From the NCBI GenBank assembly GCA_944389155.1, contig CALXLI010000018.1, forward strand, positions 1 to 54,831: a DNA stretch of 54,831 nucleotides, given 5' to 3'. The DNA comes from an uncultured Spirochaetaceae bacterium. Its GTDB lineage: Bacteria; Spirochaetota; Spirochaetia; Sphaerochaetales; Sphaerochaetaceae. Under the pieces are notes generated by a model. The model was not told where the DNA came from, did not search any database, and saw only the letters and a program-made list of their open reading frames with translations. The position numbers were made by a program, and so were the translations under genes. Position 1 is the stretch's first letter. The number at the start of each line of letters is the position of its first letter. Shown here piece by piece: positions 41,163 to 50,451 of this stretch.

Positions 41163-42294
41163 TAGTCTCTGCCAATATCACGGCAAGAAGCACAGCGCCT
41201 GTAGCAAGCCATAGCCCACGATAGCTGAGGTTCTCATATACAGCACCGCCCAGCAGGCAGCCGAGGACAGAGCCAGAATTGAGCATCACCTCATGTATCC
41301 TCATGGTACGTACCTTGTCAGCTGTTCCAGAGGCGCTGAAATACGCGCTCAGTGAGTATATGACAGGAAATACAAGAGCAAAGGAGGAGAACGAGAGAAC
41401 AAGGAGCGGAATGGAGGACGAGAGTGCCATCATGATGGTTATCGCAAGAAGGAGCATCTGCGAAAGGAGTATCCTTGCCTTTGACCTCTGCCACCACTGT
41501 ATGCGCGAAAGAACCACAAAGAAAAAGCATGAGATCGTGCCTCTGAGCGAGAGTATAAGCCCGCTTGTCTCTTCCCTCATCCCAAGATCCTCAAGAGCAT
41601 GCATCGGGAATATATTGAGTGTCAGGAACAGCACGAAGTAAACAGAGACAGCACCAAGCCATCCCATGATGCGCTCATCCTTCTTCTCTTCTTCCATCCT
41701 GTTTCCGGCTTTCCAATTCCTCTCTATGTATGGTTCTTCCCCATAGCGCCTCGATATGAAGAGGACAAGCGCTATGATGGCGCAGAAAAGAACCTCTCCA
41801 GCGACAAGGGCATAACGTGAATCGGCAACTGAGAAAATGGAGGCGATTACGGGAGAGACGGCAACTCCGAAGCTCCATGAAAAGGAAAAGTAGCTGAGGA
41901 CCTTGTTCAGAAGCTTCCCTTCAAGCCCTTCGGTAAGCCATCCTTCGACAGAAGGCCAGACAAGCGACATGAATGCACCGTAAAGCGCAAGGCATAGATA
42001 GATAATGGCAAGGGAATGCGTCAGCATCAGAAGAGCGACAGATAACCCCATTCCGGCAAAGGCTGTGATTATCAGAAAGCTCTTGCGTCTTCCTGCCAGA
42101 CGGGGGATTATGAACAGGCAGCCTAGAAGGTAAGTAAGATTGTAGAGAGCGCCAGCTGCTCCTACGGCAAAAGCCGAAGCCCCGATCGTATACCTTATGT
42201 AATAGACAAAAGCAAGGTTCATCATATAAAGAGAACCCTGTCCCAGAAATGAAACTATATTAAGGGCGACTACCCTGCTCCTTGAAGTGTGCAC
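41101..42294 (-). CDS. MFS transporter
   Basis: A 397-residue major-facilitator protein with twelve hydrophobic segments in two halves and a central basic loop (RRYGEEPYIERNWKAGNRMEEEKK). The N-half has YLGC-type and GAFMSLVWPSVEGWL motifs often seen in drug or sugar exporters. The start is GTG 42294, with weak ribosome site. No substrate can be assigned. Its C-terminal 20 codons lie over the end of the nucleotidyltransferase gene on the other strand. Confidence 0.8.
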   Translation of the reverse strand: MHTSRSRVVALNIVSFLGQGSLYMMNLAFVYYIRYTIGASAFAVGAAGALYNLTYLLGCLFIIPRLAGRRKSFLIITAFAGMGLSVALLMLTHSLAIIYLCLALYGAFMSLVWPSVEGWLTEGLEGKLLNKVLSYFSFSWSFGVAVSPVIASIFSVADSRYALVAGEVLFCAIIALVLFISRRYGEEPYIERNWKAGNRMEEEKKDERIMGWLGAVSVYFVLFLTLNIFPMHALEDLGMREETSGLILSLRGTISCFFFVVLSRIQWWQRSKARILLSQMLLLAITIMMALSSSIPLLVLSFSSFALVFPVIYSLSAYFSASGTADKVRTMRIHEVMLNSGSVLGCLLGGAVYENLSYRGLWLATGAVLLAVILAETIIFLLRGKRGDALKASGERG

Positions 42295-42332
42295 CCCTCG
42301 ATTCTACGCATTTGGCACATCAAGAGAAAGAG

Positions 42333-43097
42333 CTACAGCCTTATTCCGTCAGCATCTGCCTGCCAATACTCCTTTGTATCTATGTCCATGACAGTCAGTG
42401 GCCCCTGACCAGAACCTGCACCTGTATCAATTGCGACAAGATGGAACTTCTTCGATACAAACGGACGGCATTCAGGGCGAAGCTGCGTGTGTCCTATGAA
42501 TATCGTCTTCTTCGTCTTTACGGGCTTTACGCGCACATCCACCTTGCGGCCGCGTCTGGCCCATGCGCTATCTTCCATTGCGCTGTAAAGATAGCTCCTG
42601 TTCCACAGGAAATCCTCCAGCCATAGGCTATCGCTTCCTGAGAGAAGCGGAACCGGCCGCTTCACTGCAGATATCGCAGCAAGCTCGGCCTCCGTGTACT
42701 TTGCAGGTATTCCGCCATGGACTACGATAATGTCATCCTCTGACCGCACAACTGGAAATGATGAGTAGAAATCACGGATAGCACGCCTTTCATCTTTCCC
42801 AAGCTTTGAGACTTCCTTTACGGTATTGGAACCTCCATCTCCCATAAGCCAATCGATATCAGGCTCCTCTTCGTTCCATAGATAGCTTTCAAAGTATGCA
42901 TCATGATTGCCAAGCACTGGCCTGAAATCAGGCAGGGACATGAGATAGCGCAGCGTCTCAACAGGCTTGCCTCCCCTATCAAGAATGTCACCGACTGAGT
43001 AGAGGACATCGCTCTCAGGGCAGAATGAAGCTTTGCCGAGAGCTGAGATGAGCATATCATAATGTGAGTGGATATCACCAACGATGAGGCGTCTCAT
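42333..43097 (-). CDS. calcineurin-like phosphatase (PP/ApaH type)
   Basis: A 254-residue metallophosphatase with the complete motif set: LIVGDIHSHYD, YSVGDILDRGGKP, PVLGNHDAYFE, VVHGGIPAKY and IGHTQLRPEC. It is close to serine/threonine protein phosphatases and diadenosine tetraphosphatases. The ATG at 43097 begins the first motif; six upstream codons are ignored. It is last in the ftsH operon. Confidence 0.85.
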   Translation of the reverse strand: MRRLIVGDIHSHYDMLISALGKASFCPESDVLYSVGDILDRGGKPVETLRYLMSLPDFRPVLGNHDAYFESYLWNEEEPDIDWLMGDGGSNTVKEVSKLGKDERRAIRDFYSSFPVVRSEDDIIVVHGGIPAKYTEAELAAISAVKRPVPLLSGSDSLWLEDFLWNRSYLYSAMEDSAWARRGRKVDVRVKPVKTKKTIFIGHTQLRPECRPFVSKKFHLVAIDTGAGSGQGPLTVMDIDTKEYWQADADGIRL

Positions 43098-43119
43098 GAG
43101 CCAAATATAATCCACTCAT

Positions 43120-43956
43120 TCAGCTCTTTGCAAGATTGCTCCATTCACGCCTGGACAGCTCCTTATAATGCTGATACAGCACCCCGTATCGATAGGCATA
43201 AGATTTCTTCCATGGCTTTGCCTTGCCGCAGAAATGCAGGAAGACCGTGTTTTCCATGACCCATCTGGTATCCATGGCACCTGAAGATCTGATAATATAG
43301 CTTGAATACTTCCTGGCATCATAGTTCCAGATTGCATCATCGATGCTGAGTATCTTATTCCCATACAGAGCATTAAGCACATCCTGGTCCGGCAGTATCA
43401 GAGTAGACTGATGCTTTTCTGCATAGCTGAGGATATCACTGGGCCTGATTTCCGCCCTTGCCCTCTCCACATCGATAAGGATCACCCCTGAATTGCAGTA
43501 ATCATGCGCTATGCCAAGGCGTAGCCGATTGACCCCATTCGCTATCTCGGCAATTCCTGTATGCGATGCAGCTGCGAATATATTTCCCTGCATATCAATC
43601 TCCCATAGAGATGAAAGAGGATTTATGCAGAGGATATCAGGATCGAGGTAGAGTATCCTATCCACTCCTTCAGGAAGAAAGGAAGGGGCAAGGAGCCTGT
43701 AATACATCTCCTTGGGATACTGCCTTGAGACAGGTGCAGATTCAAAGAGAGCGCCATCAAGCGTTATGACACTAAGCTTTGCGCCATATGCCCCGCACCA
43801 TGTTTCTATCTCCCGTATGCACTCTTCTTCCATACCGCTTTCCGCGAGGAAGAAAGAGAAGCTTATGCCGGGATTGTTTGCCCTCAAGGATGTAAGCAGG
43901 ACCTTCAGCGGCCCGATATACCTGGAATCAAGGGTGAATAGGAGATTTACCCTCAT
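43120..43956 (-). CDS. glycosyltransferase family 8 protein
   Basis: A 278-residue GT8 enzyme: LLFTLDSRYIGPLKVLLTSL, MYYRLLAPSFLPEGVDRILYLDPDIL (DxD nucleotide-sugar site), YCNSGVILIDVERAR, DQDVLNALYGNKI and VFLHFCGKAKPW. Such enzymes add galactose or glucose to lipopolysaccharide or surface glycans. No membrane anchor is seen. It directly follows the DUF308 gene with no gap and precedes the phosphatase gene by about 20 bp. Confidence 0.85.
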   Translation of the reverse strand: MRVNLLFTLDSRYIGPLKVLLTSLRANNPGISFSFFLAESGMEEECIREIETWCGAYGAKLSVITLDGALFESAPVSRQYPKEMYYRLLAPSFLPEGVDRILYLDPDILCINPLSSLWEIDMQGNIFAAASHTGIAEIANGVNRLRLGIAHDYCNSGVILIDVERARAEIRPSDILSYAEKHQSTLILPDQDVLNALYGNKILSIDDAIWNYDARKYSSYIIRSSGAMDTRWVMENTVFLHFCGKAKPWKKSYAYRYGVLYQHYKELSRREWSNLAKS

Positions 43957-44496
43957 CTAGAATCCTCTCCCTGCCTTGCTGAACGCGAATACAATGCTCT
44001 CTATGCCGAGAAGCATAAGATAAAGCCCTGCAATCCAGGCAGCTGAAACCAATGCGATCCGAGGCATGAATATGAGAAGAAAACCAAGGATGATGCCGAT
44101 TATGTTGAGGACAAGAAGCGCATAATACACTCCTCTTCCTATTACAGCCCTTATTGAGGACAGCCTTGCAAGACGTGCAGCACAGTGCGTTATGAACCAT
44201 ATCGGGAAAAGAATTGTCAGTACAATGGCACCAGCATCGGGATAGGCAACGAGCATGATTCCTGACATCACGCTGAGTATTCCGGACACAAGAGAAACCA
44301 TTGGTCCGAATCCTGTGAAACGCTCAGCCCTTATATACATCACGATATCCCCAATGCCCATAAGGATAGCAAGTATTCCATAAGCAAGGACAATGGCGAT
44401 TATTGATTCAAGCGGAGAACTGAGCGTGAATGCCCCCAGCCCGACCAAAAGGACGCCTACGATAAACTCCAGCCAGCCAAAACCAGAAATCCTCAT
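43957..44496 (-). CDS. HdeD/DUF308-family membrane protein
   Basis: A 179-residue protein with about six hydrophobic segments in three similar pairs (GFGWLEFIVGVLLVGLGAF, IIAIVLAYGILAILMGIGDI, PMVSLVSGILSVMSGIMLV), as in HdeD-type proteins linked to acid and membrane stress. It overlaps ftsH by 4 bp (ATGA), so it is co-translated with the protease, which could act on or with it. Confidence 0.78.
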   Translation of the reverse strand: MRISGFGWLEFIVGVLLVGLGAFTLSSPLESIIAIVLAYGILAILMGIGDIVMYIRAERFTGFGPMVSLVSGILSVMSGIMLVAYPDAGAIVLTILFPIWFITHCAARLARLSSIRAVIGRGVYYALLVLNIIGIILGFLLIFMPRIALVSAAWIAGLYLMLLGIESIVFAFSKAGRGF

Positions 44497-46322
44497 TTCC
44501 CTGCCTCCTGTGATCCAAGGATCGCCATGAACTCATCCCCTGTTATCGTTTCCTTCTCATATAGATAGGAAGCCAGCTCATCGAGCTTCTTCTTGTTATC
44601 CTGGAGTATCTTCTTCGCTTTCTGATGCTCCTTATCGATAAGCGCCACAACTTCCCTGTCGATTTCCTTCTGAGTTTCAGCTGAGCATGCAAGCGATGCA
44701 TCGCCCCCAAGATACTGGTTGTTCACGGTCTCCAGCGCAACCATGCCGAATGAATCGCTCATGCCATAACGCGTGATTGCAGCACGTGCAAGCTTTGTCG
44801 CCTGCTCTATATCGTTCGAAGCGCCTGTCGTTATCTCGCCGAAGACTACCTCCTCAGCGGCCCGTCCCCCTGTATATGTCGCAATCTTGTTCTCTATCTC
44901 TTCCTTTGTCATCAGATACTTGTCACCTGTATCTACCTGCATCGTATAGCCAAGGGCACCCGATGTACGTGGGATTATCGTAATCTTCTGCACAGGAGCT
45001 GAGTTCGTCTGCATGGCAGCAACAAGAGCGTGTCCTATCTCATGATAGGAAACAACAAGCTTCTCCTTATCAGATAGCACGGCATTCTTCTTCTGATACC
45101 CAGCGATGACAACCTCGATGCTCTCCTCGAGATCAGCCTGATTCACGATGGTGCGGCCATTTCTGACAGCCCTCAGCGCTGCCTCATTTATTATATTCGC
45201 AAGCTCTGCGCCCGACGCACCGGATGCCATACGCGCAATTGTATGCAGGTCAACATCATCAGCTGTCTTTATCTTCTTTGCGTGTACACGGAGTATTGCC
45301 TCCCGTCCGGCAAGATCCGGAAGCTCTACAGGAACGCGTCTGTCAAAGCGGCCAGGTCTTGTAAGCGCTGGGTCGAGTGATTCAGGACGGTTTGTCGCAG
45401 CAAGAATCATAACGCCATTGTTGCTCTCGAAGCCATCCATCTCCGTCAGAAGCTGGTTCAGAGTCTGCTCCCTCTCATCATTTCCGCCACCGACGCCTGA
45501 ATTGCGCTTCTGCCCTATTGCATCAATCTCATCTATGAAAACGATGCAGGGAGCTTTTTCCTTTGCCTGGCTGAAAAGATCGCGGACCTTTGATGCGCCC
45601 ATGCCGACAAACATCTCGACAAATTCAGATCCGGAGATTGAGAAGAACGGCACATCCGCCTCTCCTGCTACAGCTTTCGCAAGCATCGTCTTGCCTGTTC
45701 CCGGAGGACCAACAAGAAGGATGCCTTTAGGCATTGAAGCCCCTGCATCAGTATATTTCCTAGGGTTATGAAGGTAATCTACAATCTCTGCAAGGCTTTC
45801 CTTTGCCTCATCCTCTCCAGCTACATCGGAGAAATGAATGCCCTGCGTGGACTGTACATAGACCTTTGCATTGCTCTTGCCCATTCCGAACATCATCGAG
45901 TTCTTTCCCCCGGCCTGCTTCATGAGTCGGCTGCTGAAATACTGACCGATAGCGAAGAATATGATAAGTGGAAGCACGACATTAAGGAAAAGACCCATAA
46001 GCGGAGACATCGGCTCCGTGATGACCTTGGAGAAGACCGCGCCTGAATCGTAAAGACGTTCAGTAAGTCCAGGATCATCCATGGTTCCTGTCTTGTAGAC
46101 CATCGTATTGTCCCTGTCGGTGAAGATGATCTGGTTATCATCCATCTGCACAGTACCTATATTCCCGTCATTGGCCATGCTGATGAATGTCCCATAATCA
46201 ATTTCAAGCACCCGCCGCTGGCTCAGCATCGGTGCAAGTATCATATTGAAGAGAAATATTATGAGAAGAACCGCGATGTAGTAGTATATCAATGGTTTCT
46301 TCGGCGATCTGACTTCTTCCAA
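44493..46322 (-). CDS. ftsH: ATP-dependent zinc metalloprotease FtsH
   Basis: A 609-residue FtsH. Two membrane segments bracket a periplasmic domain (residues about 10-130), followed by the AAA module ([33 protein letters not shown] in [20 protein letters not shown]) and the protease with HEIGH (zinc motif HExxH). It degrades membrane and short-lived proteins. The start is TTG 46322 with aaggag seven bases upstream; the frame continues to 46394 without a better site. It leads an operon with DUF308, GT8 and phosphatase genes. Confidence 0.92.
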   Translation of the reverse strand: MEEVRSPKKPLIYYYIAVLLIIFLFNMILAPMLSQRRVLEIDYGTFISMANDGNIGTVQMDDNQIIFTDRDNTMVYKTGTMDDPGLTERLYDSGAVFSKVITEPMSPLMGLFLNVVLPLIIFFAIGQYFSSRLMKQAGGKNSMMFGMGKSNAKVYVQSTQGIHFSDVAGEDEAKESLAEIVDYLHNPRKYTDAGASMPKGILLVGPPGTGKTMLAKAVAGEADVPFFSISGSEFVEMFVGMGASKVRDLFSQAKEKAPCIVFIDEIDAIGQKRNSGVGGGNDEREQTLNQLLTEMDGFESNNGVMILAATNRPESLDPALTRPGRFDRRVPVELPDLAGREAILRVHAKKIKTADDVDLHTIARMASGASGAELANIINEAALRAVRNGRTIVNQADLEESIEVVIAGYQKKNAVLSDKEKLVVSYHEIGHALVAAMQTNSAPVQKITIIPRTSGALGYTMQVDTGDKYLMTKEEIENKIATYTGGRAAEEVVFGEITTGASNDIEQATKLARAAITRYGMSDSFGMVALETVNNQYLGGDASLACSAETQKEIDREVVALIDKEHQKAKKILQDNKKKLDELASYLYEKETITGDEFMAILGSQEAGK

Positions 46323-46457
46323 TTCTGTCTCCTTCTTCGCAGCGAAATGATGCTGCTCATTTATTTCATTACATAAGATAAAATAACCAGGCAAAGAATT
46401 GTGAAGAATATCAGTTCAGTAAAATTGTCTATACAGATTCGATGAAATGTAAAAAAA

Positions 46458-46985
46458 CTATGGATGCACATTGCCGGCAATGATCATATAGAGCATATTC
46501 GCGATATGATCCAGGTCAGCTGTATCCTTTTCATCCCATTCGCTTATGAAACCCATGAATGCATTGCAATGATAGCGCCGGATTATCTCCATATCCTTTC
46601 TGGGATAATCTGAATAGAAATGCCTTCTTTCAATAGCCTGGTCGAAGATCTTGTAAATAGCTCGCTTCACGATCAGCTGCAGCTCATCCTTATAGTTCGA
46701 GTTCATTCCCTTGCGGAAATAAGGAAGGCCATTCTCAATGGCAAGCAGGAACAGCTTCAGCTCTTCCTGCGGGTCTGTTGTGAATGAAGTCAGGAAAAGC
46801 GTATCGAACTGCTTGAGCAGCATCCATTCAAAAAGCTGCGGTACATCATTGAAATGATAATAAAAGGTCTGCCTTGTGATATTGCATTCCTCTACAATAT
46901 CCTTGACCGTAAGCTTTCTCTTGCTGTCATTCTTCAAAAGCTCAAGAGCAGCTTTAGCTATTTTCTCCTTCATATCGATAGCCAT
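46458..46985 (-). CDS. TetR-family regulator
   Basis: A 175-residue protein with a TetR HTH (KLTVKDIVEECNITRQTFYYHFNDVPQLFEWML) and a C-terminal domain like the DhaS/TetR_C_8 group (GLPYFRKGMNSNYKDEL, HCNAFMGFISEW). It lies between ftsH and an esterase gene. A direct repeat just upstream of its start may be its own operator. Confidence 0.82.
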   Translation of the reverse strand: MAIDMKEKIAKAALELLKNDSKRKLTVKDIVEECNITRQTFYYHFNDVPQLFEWMLLKQFDTLFLTSFTTDPQEELKLFLLAIENGLPYFRKGMNSNYKDELQLIVKRAIYKIFDQAIERRHFYSDYPRKDMEIIRRYHCNAFMGFISEWDEKDTADLDHIANMLYMIIAGNVHP

Positions 46986-47000
46986 ATCATGAGTATACTG

Positions 47001-47027
47001 TACAAACCGTCTTTTATCTACAAACCG
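47001..47027 (-). promoter_or_regulatory. direct repeat upstream of TetR-family gene
   Basis: tacaaaccg occurs at 47001-47009 and again at 47019-47027, 18 bp apart, starting 15 bp before the regulator ATG. Spacing and position suit an autoregulatory site. Confidence 0.4.
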
Positions 47028-47173
47028 AATGACCTGGCAATGATGCCCTGATATTCATCGCAGAAGCTGTCAAGCACCTTCTCATAAGCTCTTCGATTCC
47101 AGCATTGCAGATTCTCATTCCTTATCTCCTTTTACATATGGAAGACAGCTGATTTCTGCATTACCATTTGTGC

Positions 47174-47842
47174 ATGACGAAAGCAGAGATTGCGGGAAAG
47201 CACGTTGAGGTATTCCAATCGGGAACACTGCCCTGCCCTATCGTCTACCTCAATGAATATGAAAAACATGGAGAAGAAATCTTCAGAATAGCGAAAGCCA
47301 ATGCTGACAACCCCTTCACGCTTGTATCAATCAGCGCCCTTGACTGGAATCGCGACATGACTCCATGGCCATCTCCTCCGGCTTTCAGGAACAGCGAAAG
47401 CTTTTCAGGATGCGCAGATATCTATCTGGATATGATGTATACTGAAATCATACCGGAGATAGAGAAAGAGCATCCATGTTCATGGAGGGCAATTGCCGGC
47501 TACTCACTTGCAGGGCTTTTTGCCATATATTCCCTTTACAGGACAGATATGTTCTCGAAAGCTGCAAGCGTATCCGGTTCGCTCTGGTATCCAGGGATAA
47601 TCGATTTCATCAAATCAGGCGAAATGAAAGGCAAGGTTGATGCTGTCTATCTGTCGCTTGGGGATAAGGAAAGCAATGTACGAAACGCATCGATGCAATG
47701 TGTTGGAGGAAACACTGAAGAAATAGAGAGGATATTCAGAAGCAAAGGCTTGGATACGGTGTTTCAGCTCAATGAAGGAAATCATTTCAAGGATGCTGAG
47801 AAGAGGACGGCAGCAGCCATCCTCTGGCTTCTTGAAAACTAA
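47174..47842 (+). CDS. putative esterase (alpha/beta-hydrolase, IroE/enterochelin-esterase type)
   Basis: A 222-residue hydrolase with PCPIVYLNEYEKHGEEIF, the nucleophile elbow AGYSLAGLFAIYSLY (GxSxG), SVSGSLWYPG, an acid in LSLGDKESN and a late His in NEGNHFKDAEKR. The fold matches small esterases of the enterochelin-esterase class; it has no signal peptide. No Shine-Dalgarno precedes the ATG at 47174. It stands alone, divergent from the TetR gene that may control it. Confidence 0.75.
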   Translation: MTKAEIAGKHVEVFQSGTLPCPIVYLNEYEKHGEEIFRIAKANADNPFTLVSISALDWNRDMTPWPSPPAFRNSESFSGCADIYLDMMYTEIIPEIEKEHPCSWRAIAGYSLAGLFAIYSLYRTDMFSKAASVSGSLWYPGIIDFIKSGEMKGKVDAVYLSLGDKESNVRNASMQCVGGNTEEIERIFRSKGLDTVFQLNEGNHFKDAEKRTAAAILWLLEN

Positions 47843-47866
47843 GGGCAGTCTGCTGAAGACTGCCCT
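47842..47866. terminator. bidirectional 10-bp hairpin
   Basis: Perfect arms agggcagtct and agactgccct with a 5-nt loop lie between the convergent esterase and ygeY genes, starting at the esterase stop. It can serve both strands. Confidence 0.7.
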
Positions 47867-47874
47867 ATGTCTTG

Positions 47875-49095
47875 TTACTCTGTCCTGCCTTCCAATGAAT
47901 AAGGAAGCATAGCATAGAACTTCGAGCAGATGACAAGATCCTCAACCCTGTTGATCTCGTTAGGAGCATGTGCCTGTGCCTCATCTCCTGGTCCGAATCC
48001 GATTGCAGGGATCTTATGTCTTCCTGTAGTTGCTACAAGATTCGTGCTGAATGTCCACTTGTCGACAACAGGCTTCTTGCCGAACATAGCCTCATAGTCC
48101 TTTATTCCAGCCTGTACAAGCTCTGACTTCTCATCAAGCTTCCAGGTCGGGAAATAAAGCTCCTGTGAATACTTTGTCCCAGTCCATGCTATCTTGTCAT
48201 AATCAGGCATCTCAACGATGATTGCATCTTCAGGATCTCCTGTTGCCTCAGATACATATTTCTTCACCTGGCTTATGGCAAGATCTGCATCCTCGCCCCA
48301 TGTGAGACGGCGGTCACAGTAAAGCATAGCGTAATCAGGGACAGCACACTGTGATGGGCCTTTCACATCCATCTGCGATACTGTGATCGTTCCCTTTCCA
48401 AGGAAGTTGTCATCATCCGGCTGGAGATCGTTGTTGAGCTTCTCGATAGCAAGGGCTGCACGCGCAGCTTTGTATGCTGCAGATACGCCGCGCTCAGGTA
48501 CAGAGCCATGGCATGAGATACCGCGGAGTATCACACGGATCTCCATCCTTCCTCTGTGACCACGGTACAGGCGGCAGGATGTAGGTTCGGTAGAGACAAT
48601 CATATCAGGCTTGAAGTTCTCCTCCTCAATCAGATACTTCCAGCACATTCCATCGCAGTCCTCTTCCATTACCGTGAATGTAAAGTAAACTGTGTACTCA
48701 CCACCGTATCCAAGCTCCTTGAGGATGCGGCCAGCTGTAATCATAGAGGCAGCTCCACCCTTCTGGTCCGATGAGCCCCTGCCCTTCACAAGGCCATCCT
48801 CGATAGCACCGGAGAATGGATCGAACTCCCAGTTCTTGAGGTTCCCGACCTCAACTGTATCGATATGAGCATCGAAAGCAAGCTTCTTCGGGCCATTTCC
48901 GACGCGCCCGATGACAGATCCAAGCCCATCGATCCTGACTTCATCGAAGCCAGCTTCCTCACAGAGCTTCACCAGCAAGCGGCAGACATCCTCTTCCTTA
49001 GAGCTGTAGCTCTTTGTCCTGACAAGCTTTGAAAGATTCTCAGCTGTGTAATCACGGTACTTTTCGGCAAGTTCCCTAATCCTGTCCTGTATCAT
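47875..49095 (-). CDS. ygeY: YgeY, M20-family selenium-metabolism-linked hydrolase
   Basis: A 406-residue M20-type metal-dependent hydrolase: AFDAHIDTVEVGN (metal His/Asp), GRGSSDQKGGAASMI (bridging Asp), FTVMEEDCDGMCWKYL (catalytic Glu pair), and a late metal His in GDEAQAHAPNE. It belongs to the YgeY group of the purine/uric acid catabolism set, where it is assigned to an amide-hydrolysis step after ring opening. It lies 9 bp after ssnA on the same strand and ends the operon. Confidence 0.92.
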   Translation of the reverse strand: MIQDRIRELAEKYRDYTAENLSKLVRTKSYSSKEEDVCRLLVKLCEEAGFDEVRIDGLGSVIGRVGNGPKKLAFDAHIDTVEVGNLKNWEFDPFSGAIEDGLVKGRGSSDQKGGAASMITAGRILKELGYGGEYTVYFTFTVMEEDCDGMCWKYLIEEENFKPDMIVSTEPTSCRLYRGHRGRMEIRVILRGISCHGSVPERGVSAAYKAARAALAIEKLNNDLQPDDDNFLGKGTITVSQMDVKGPSQCAVPDYAMLYCDRRLTWGEDADLAISQVKKYVSEATGDPEDAIIVEMPDYDKIAWTGTKYSQELYFPTWKLDEKSELVQAGIKDYEAMFGKKPVVDKWTFSTNLVATTGRHKIPAIGFGPGDEAQAHAPNEINRVEDLVICSKFYAMLPYSLEGRTE

Positions 49096-49104
49096 AAAAA
49101 CTCC

Positions 49105-50451
49105 TTATGCCTTTATTTTATCAGCTATTTTCCAAATACGCTCTGCCGCTTTCCGGGCTTCCCTGTAAATACTCTCTGCATCTACCTTTGTGAACTTCCT
49201 TTCATGGTAGACCAGGGAGCCGTTCACTATAGTGCTTTCAACGGCGTTTGATGATATCCCCCATACAAAGTGCGTTGCCGCGTTATCTCCAACAATCGGA
49301 GTCGGAGCATTATATGAGAGAATGACAAGGTCAGCCTTGTATCCAGGCTCTATGCGGCCCCACTTTCCCATGCCACCGAAAACAGAAGAGACCAGCTCAT
49401 TTCCCCTTGCAAGAGCTGCAACGAAATCTGAAGGCCACCATGCACCGCCCTCATCCTTATGCTTGAAGAAGGCAATCTTGATCTCCTCGAACATATTGCC
49501 TCCGCATCCATCTGTACCGATGACAAGCTTCTTCACACGCGGTATCATGCGTGTATAGCCAACATGGTTGTTCATGTTCGATCTGGCGTTATGCGCAAGG
49601 AAGCAGCCCCTTTCATTTATAAGATCGATCTCACTTTCTGAAAGATGCACACCATGTACCAGGAGGGTGTTCTCTCTGAGAAGGCGATGCTTATCAAGGC
49701 GGACAGCTATATCATCACCATGATAATGATGGGAGAAGACTGAATCGTACTTATCCTCAGCTACATGGAGATGCATCCCACGCTTTGTCTCATCCACTGC
49801 ATCCGCCATCAGGTCAAGTGCACCGTCTGGGAGAGTGAATGGAGCATGGCCTCCTATCATTGCCTCACATAGGACATCCTCGCCATTTCCGATGCGGGAA
49901 TCCACTTCCTTTGCAAAGCGAACATTCTCCTCTACGCCTTCCTCAACCTCAGCCATGCCTCTGTTGCGGTCAGTAACCTCATAGCATGTCGCACCACGCA
50001 CCCCAACCTCTTCCATCCCCTTTGCGATAGTCGAGAGAGAGCCTTTGATATATGAAGGCGATGCATGATGATCGATGCACGTAGTCGTGCCTGCGGCAAT
50101 GGCATCAAGGGAGCATATCAGAGATGAGTAATAGAGAGCCTCCTCATCAAGCGCTCTGTCAAGACGCCACCACCACTCCTTGAGGACCTGGATGAAATCT
50201 GTCTGAGGACCTGCTGATATAAGCATTCCCCTGGAAAGCCCTGAATAATAGTGATGATGGGCACAGACATTGCCAGGGATGAGCGTACGGCCCGTTCCAT
50301 CTATCACAGTATCGCATGCAGTGCCTTCGCCAGCTCCTTTTCCGACTTTCTCAATCTCAGTGCCGTTGATTACGACATCAACACCTTCTTCCACGCTGAA
50401 AGGAGGCATTGTCTGCATTACCCTGATGTTCCTGATGACTATTCTACCCAT
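49105..50451 (-). CDS. ssnA: SsnA, amidohydrolase of the purine catabolism set
   Basis: A 448-residue amidohydrolase: GTGRTLIPGNVCAHHHYYSGLSRG (HxH-type metal site), TCIDHHASPS, GGHAPFTLPD, HLHVAEDKYDS, LVHGVHLSE and VIGTDGCGGNMFEE. It resembles chlorohydrolase/guanine deaminase enzymes and is conserved with ygfK, ygeY and xdhD. It likely hydrolyses a purine ring or its first product. Of two adjacent ATGs, 50451 has the better spacing from ggagg; the first overlaps the ygfK stop. Confidence 0.92.
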   Translation of the reverse strand: MGRIVIRNIRVMQTMPPFSVEEGVDVVINGTEIEKVGKGAGEGTACDTVIDGTGRTLIPGNVCAHHHYYSGLSRGMLISAGPQTDFIQVLKEWWWRLDRALDEEALYYSSLICSLDAIAAGTTTCIDHHASPSYIKGSLSTIAKGMEEVGVRGATCYEVTDRNRGMAEVEEGVEENVRFAKEVDSRIGNGEDVLCEAMIGGHAPFTLPDGALDLMADAVDETKRGMHLHVAEDKYDSVFSHHYHGDDIAVRLDKHRLLRENTLLVHGVHLSESEIDLINERGCFLAHNARSNMNNHVGYTRMIPRVKKLVIGTDGCGGNMFEEIKIAFFKHKDEGGAWWPSDFVAALARGNELVSSVFGGMGKWGRIEPGYKADLVILSYNAPTPIVGDNAATHFVWGISSNAVESTIVNGSLVYHERKFTKVDAESIYREARKAAERIWKIADKIKA

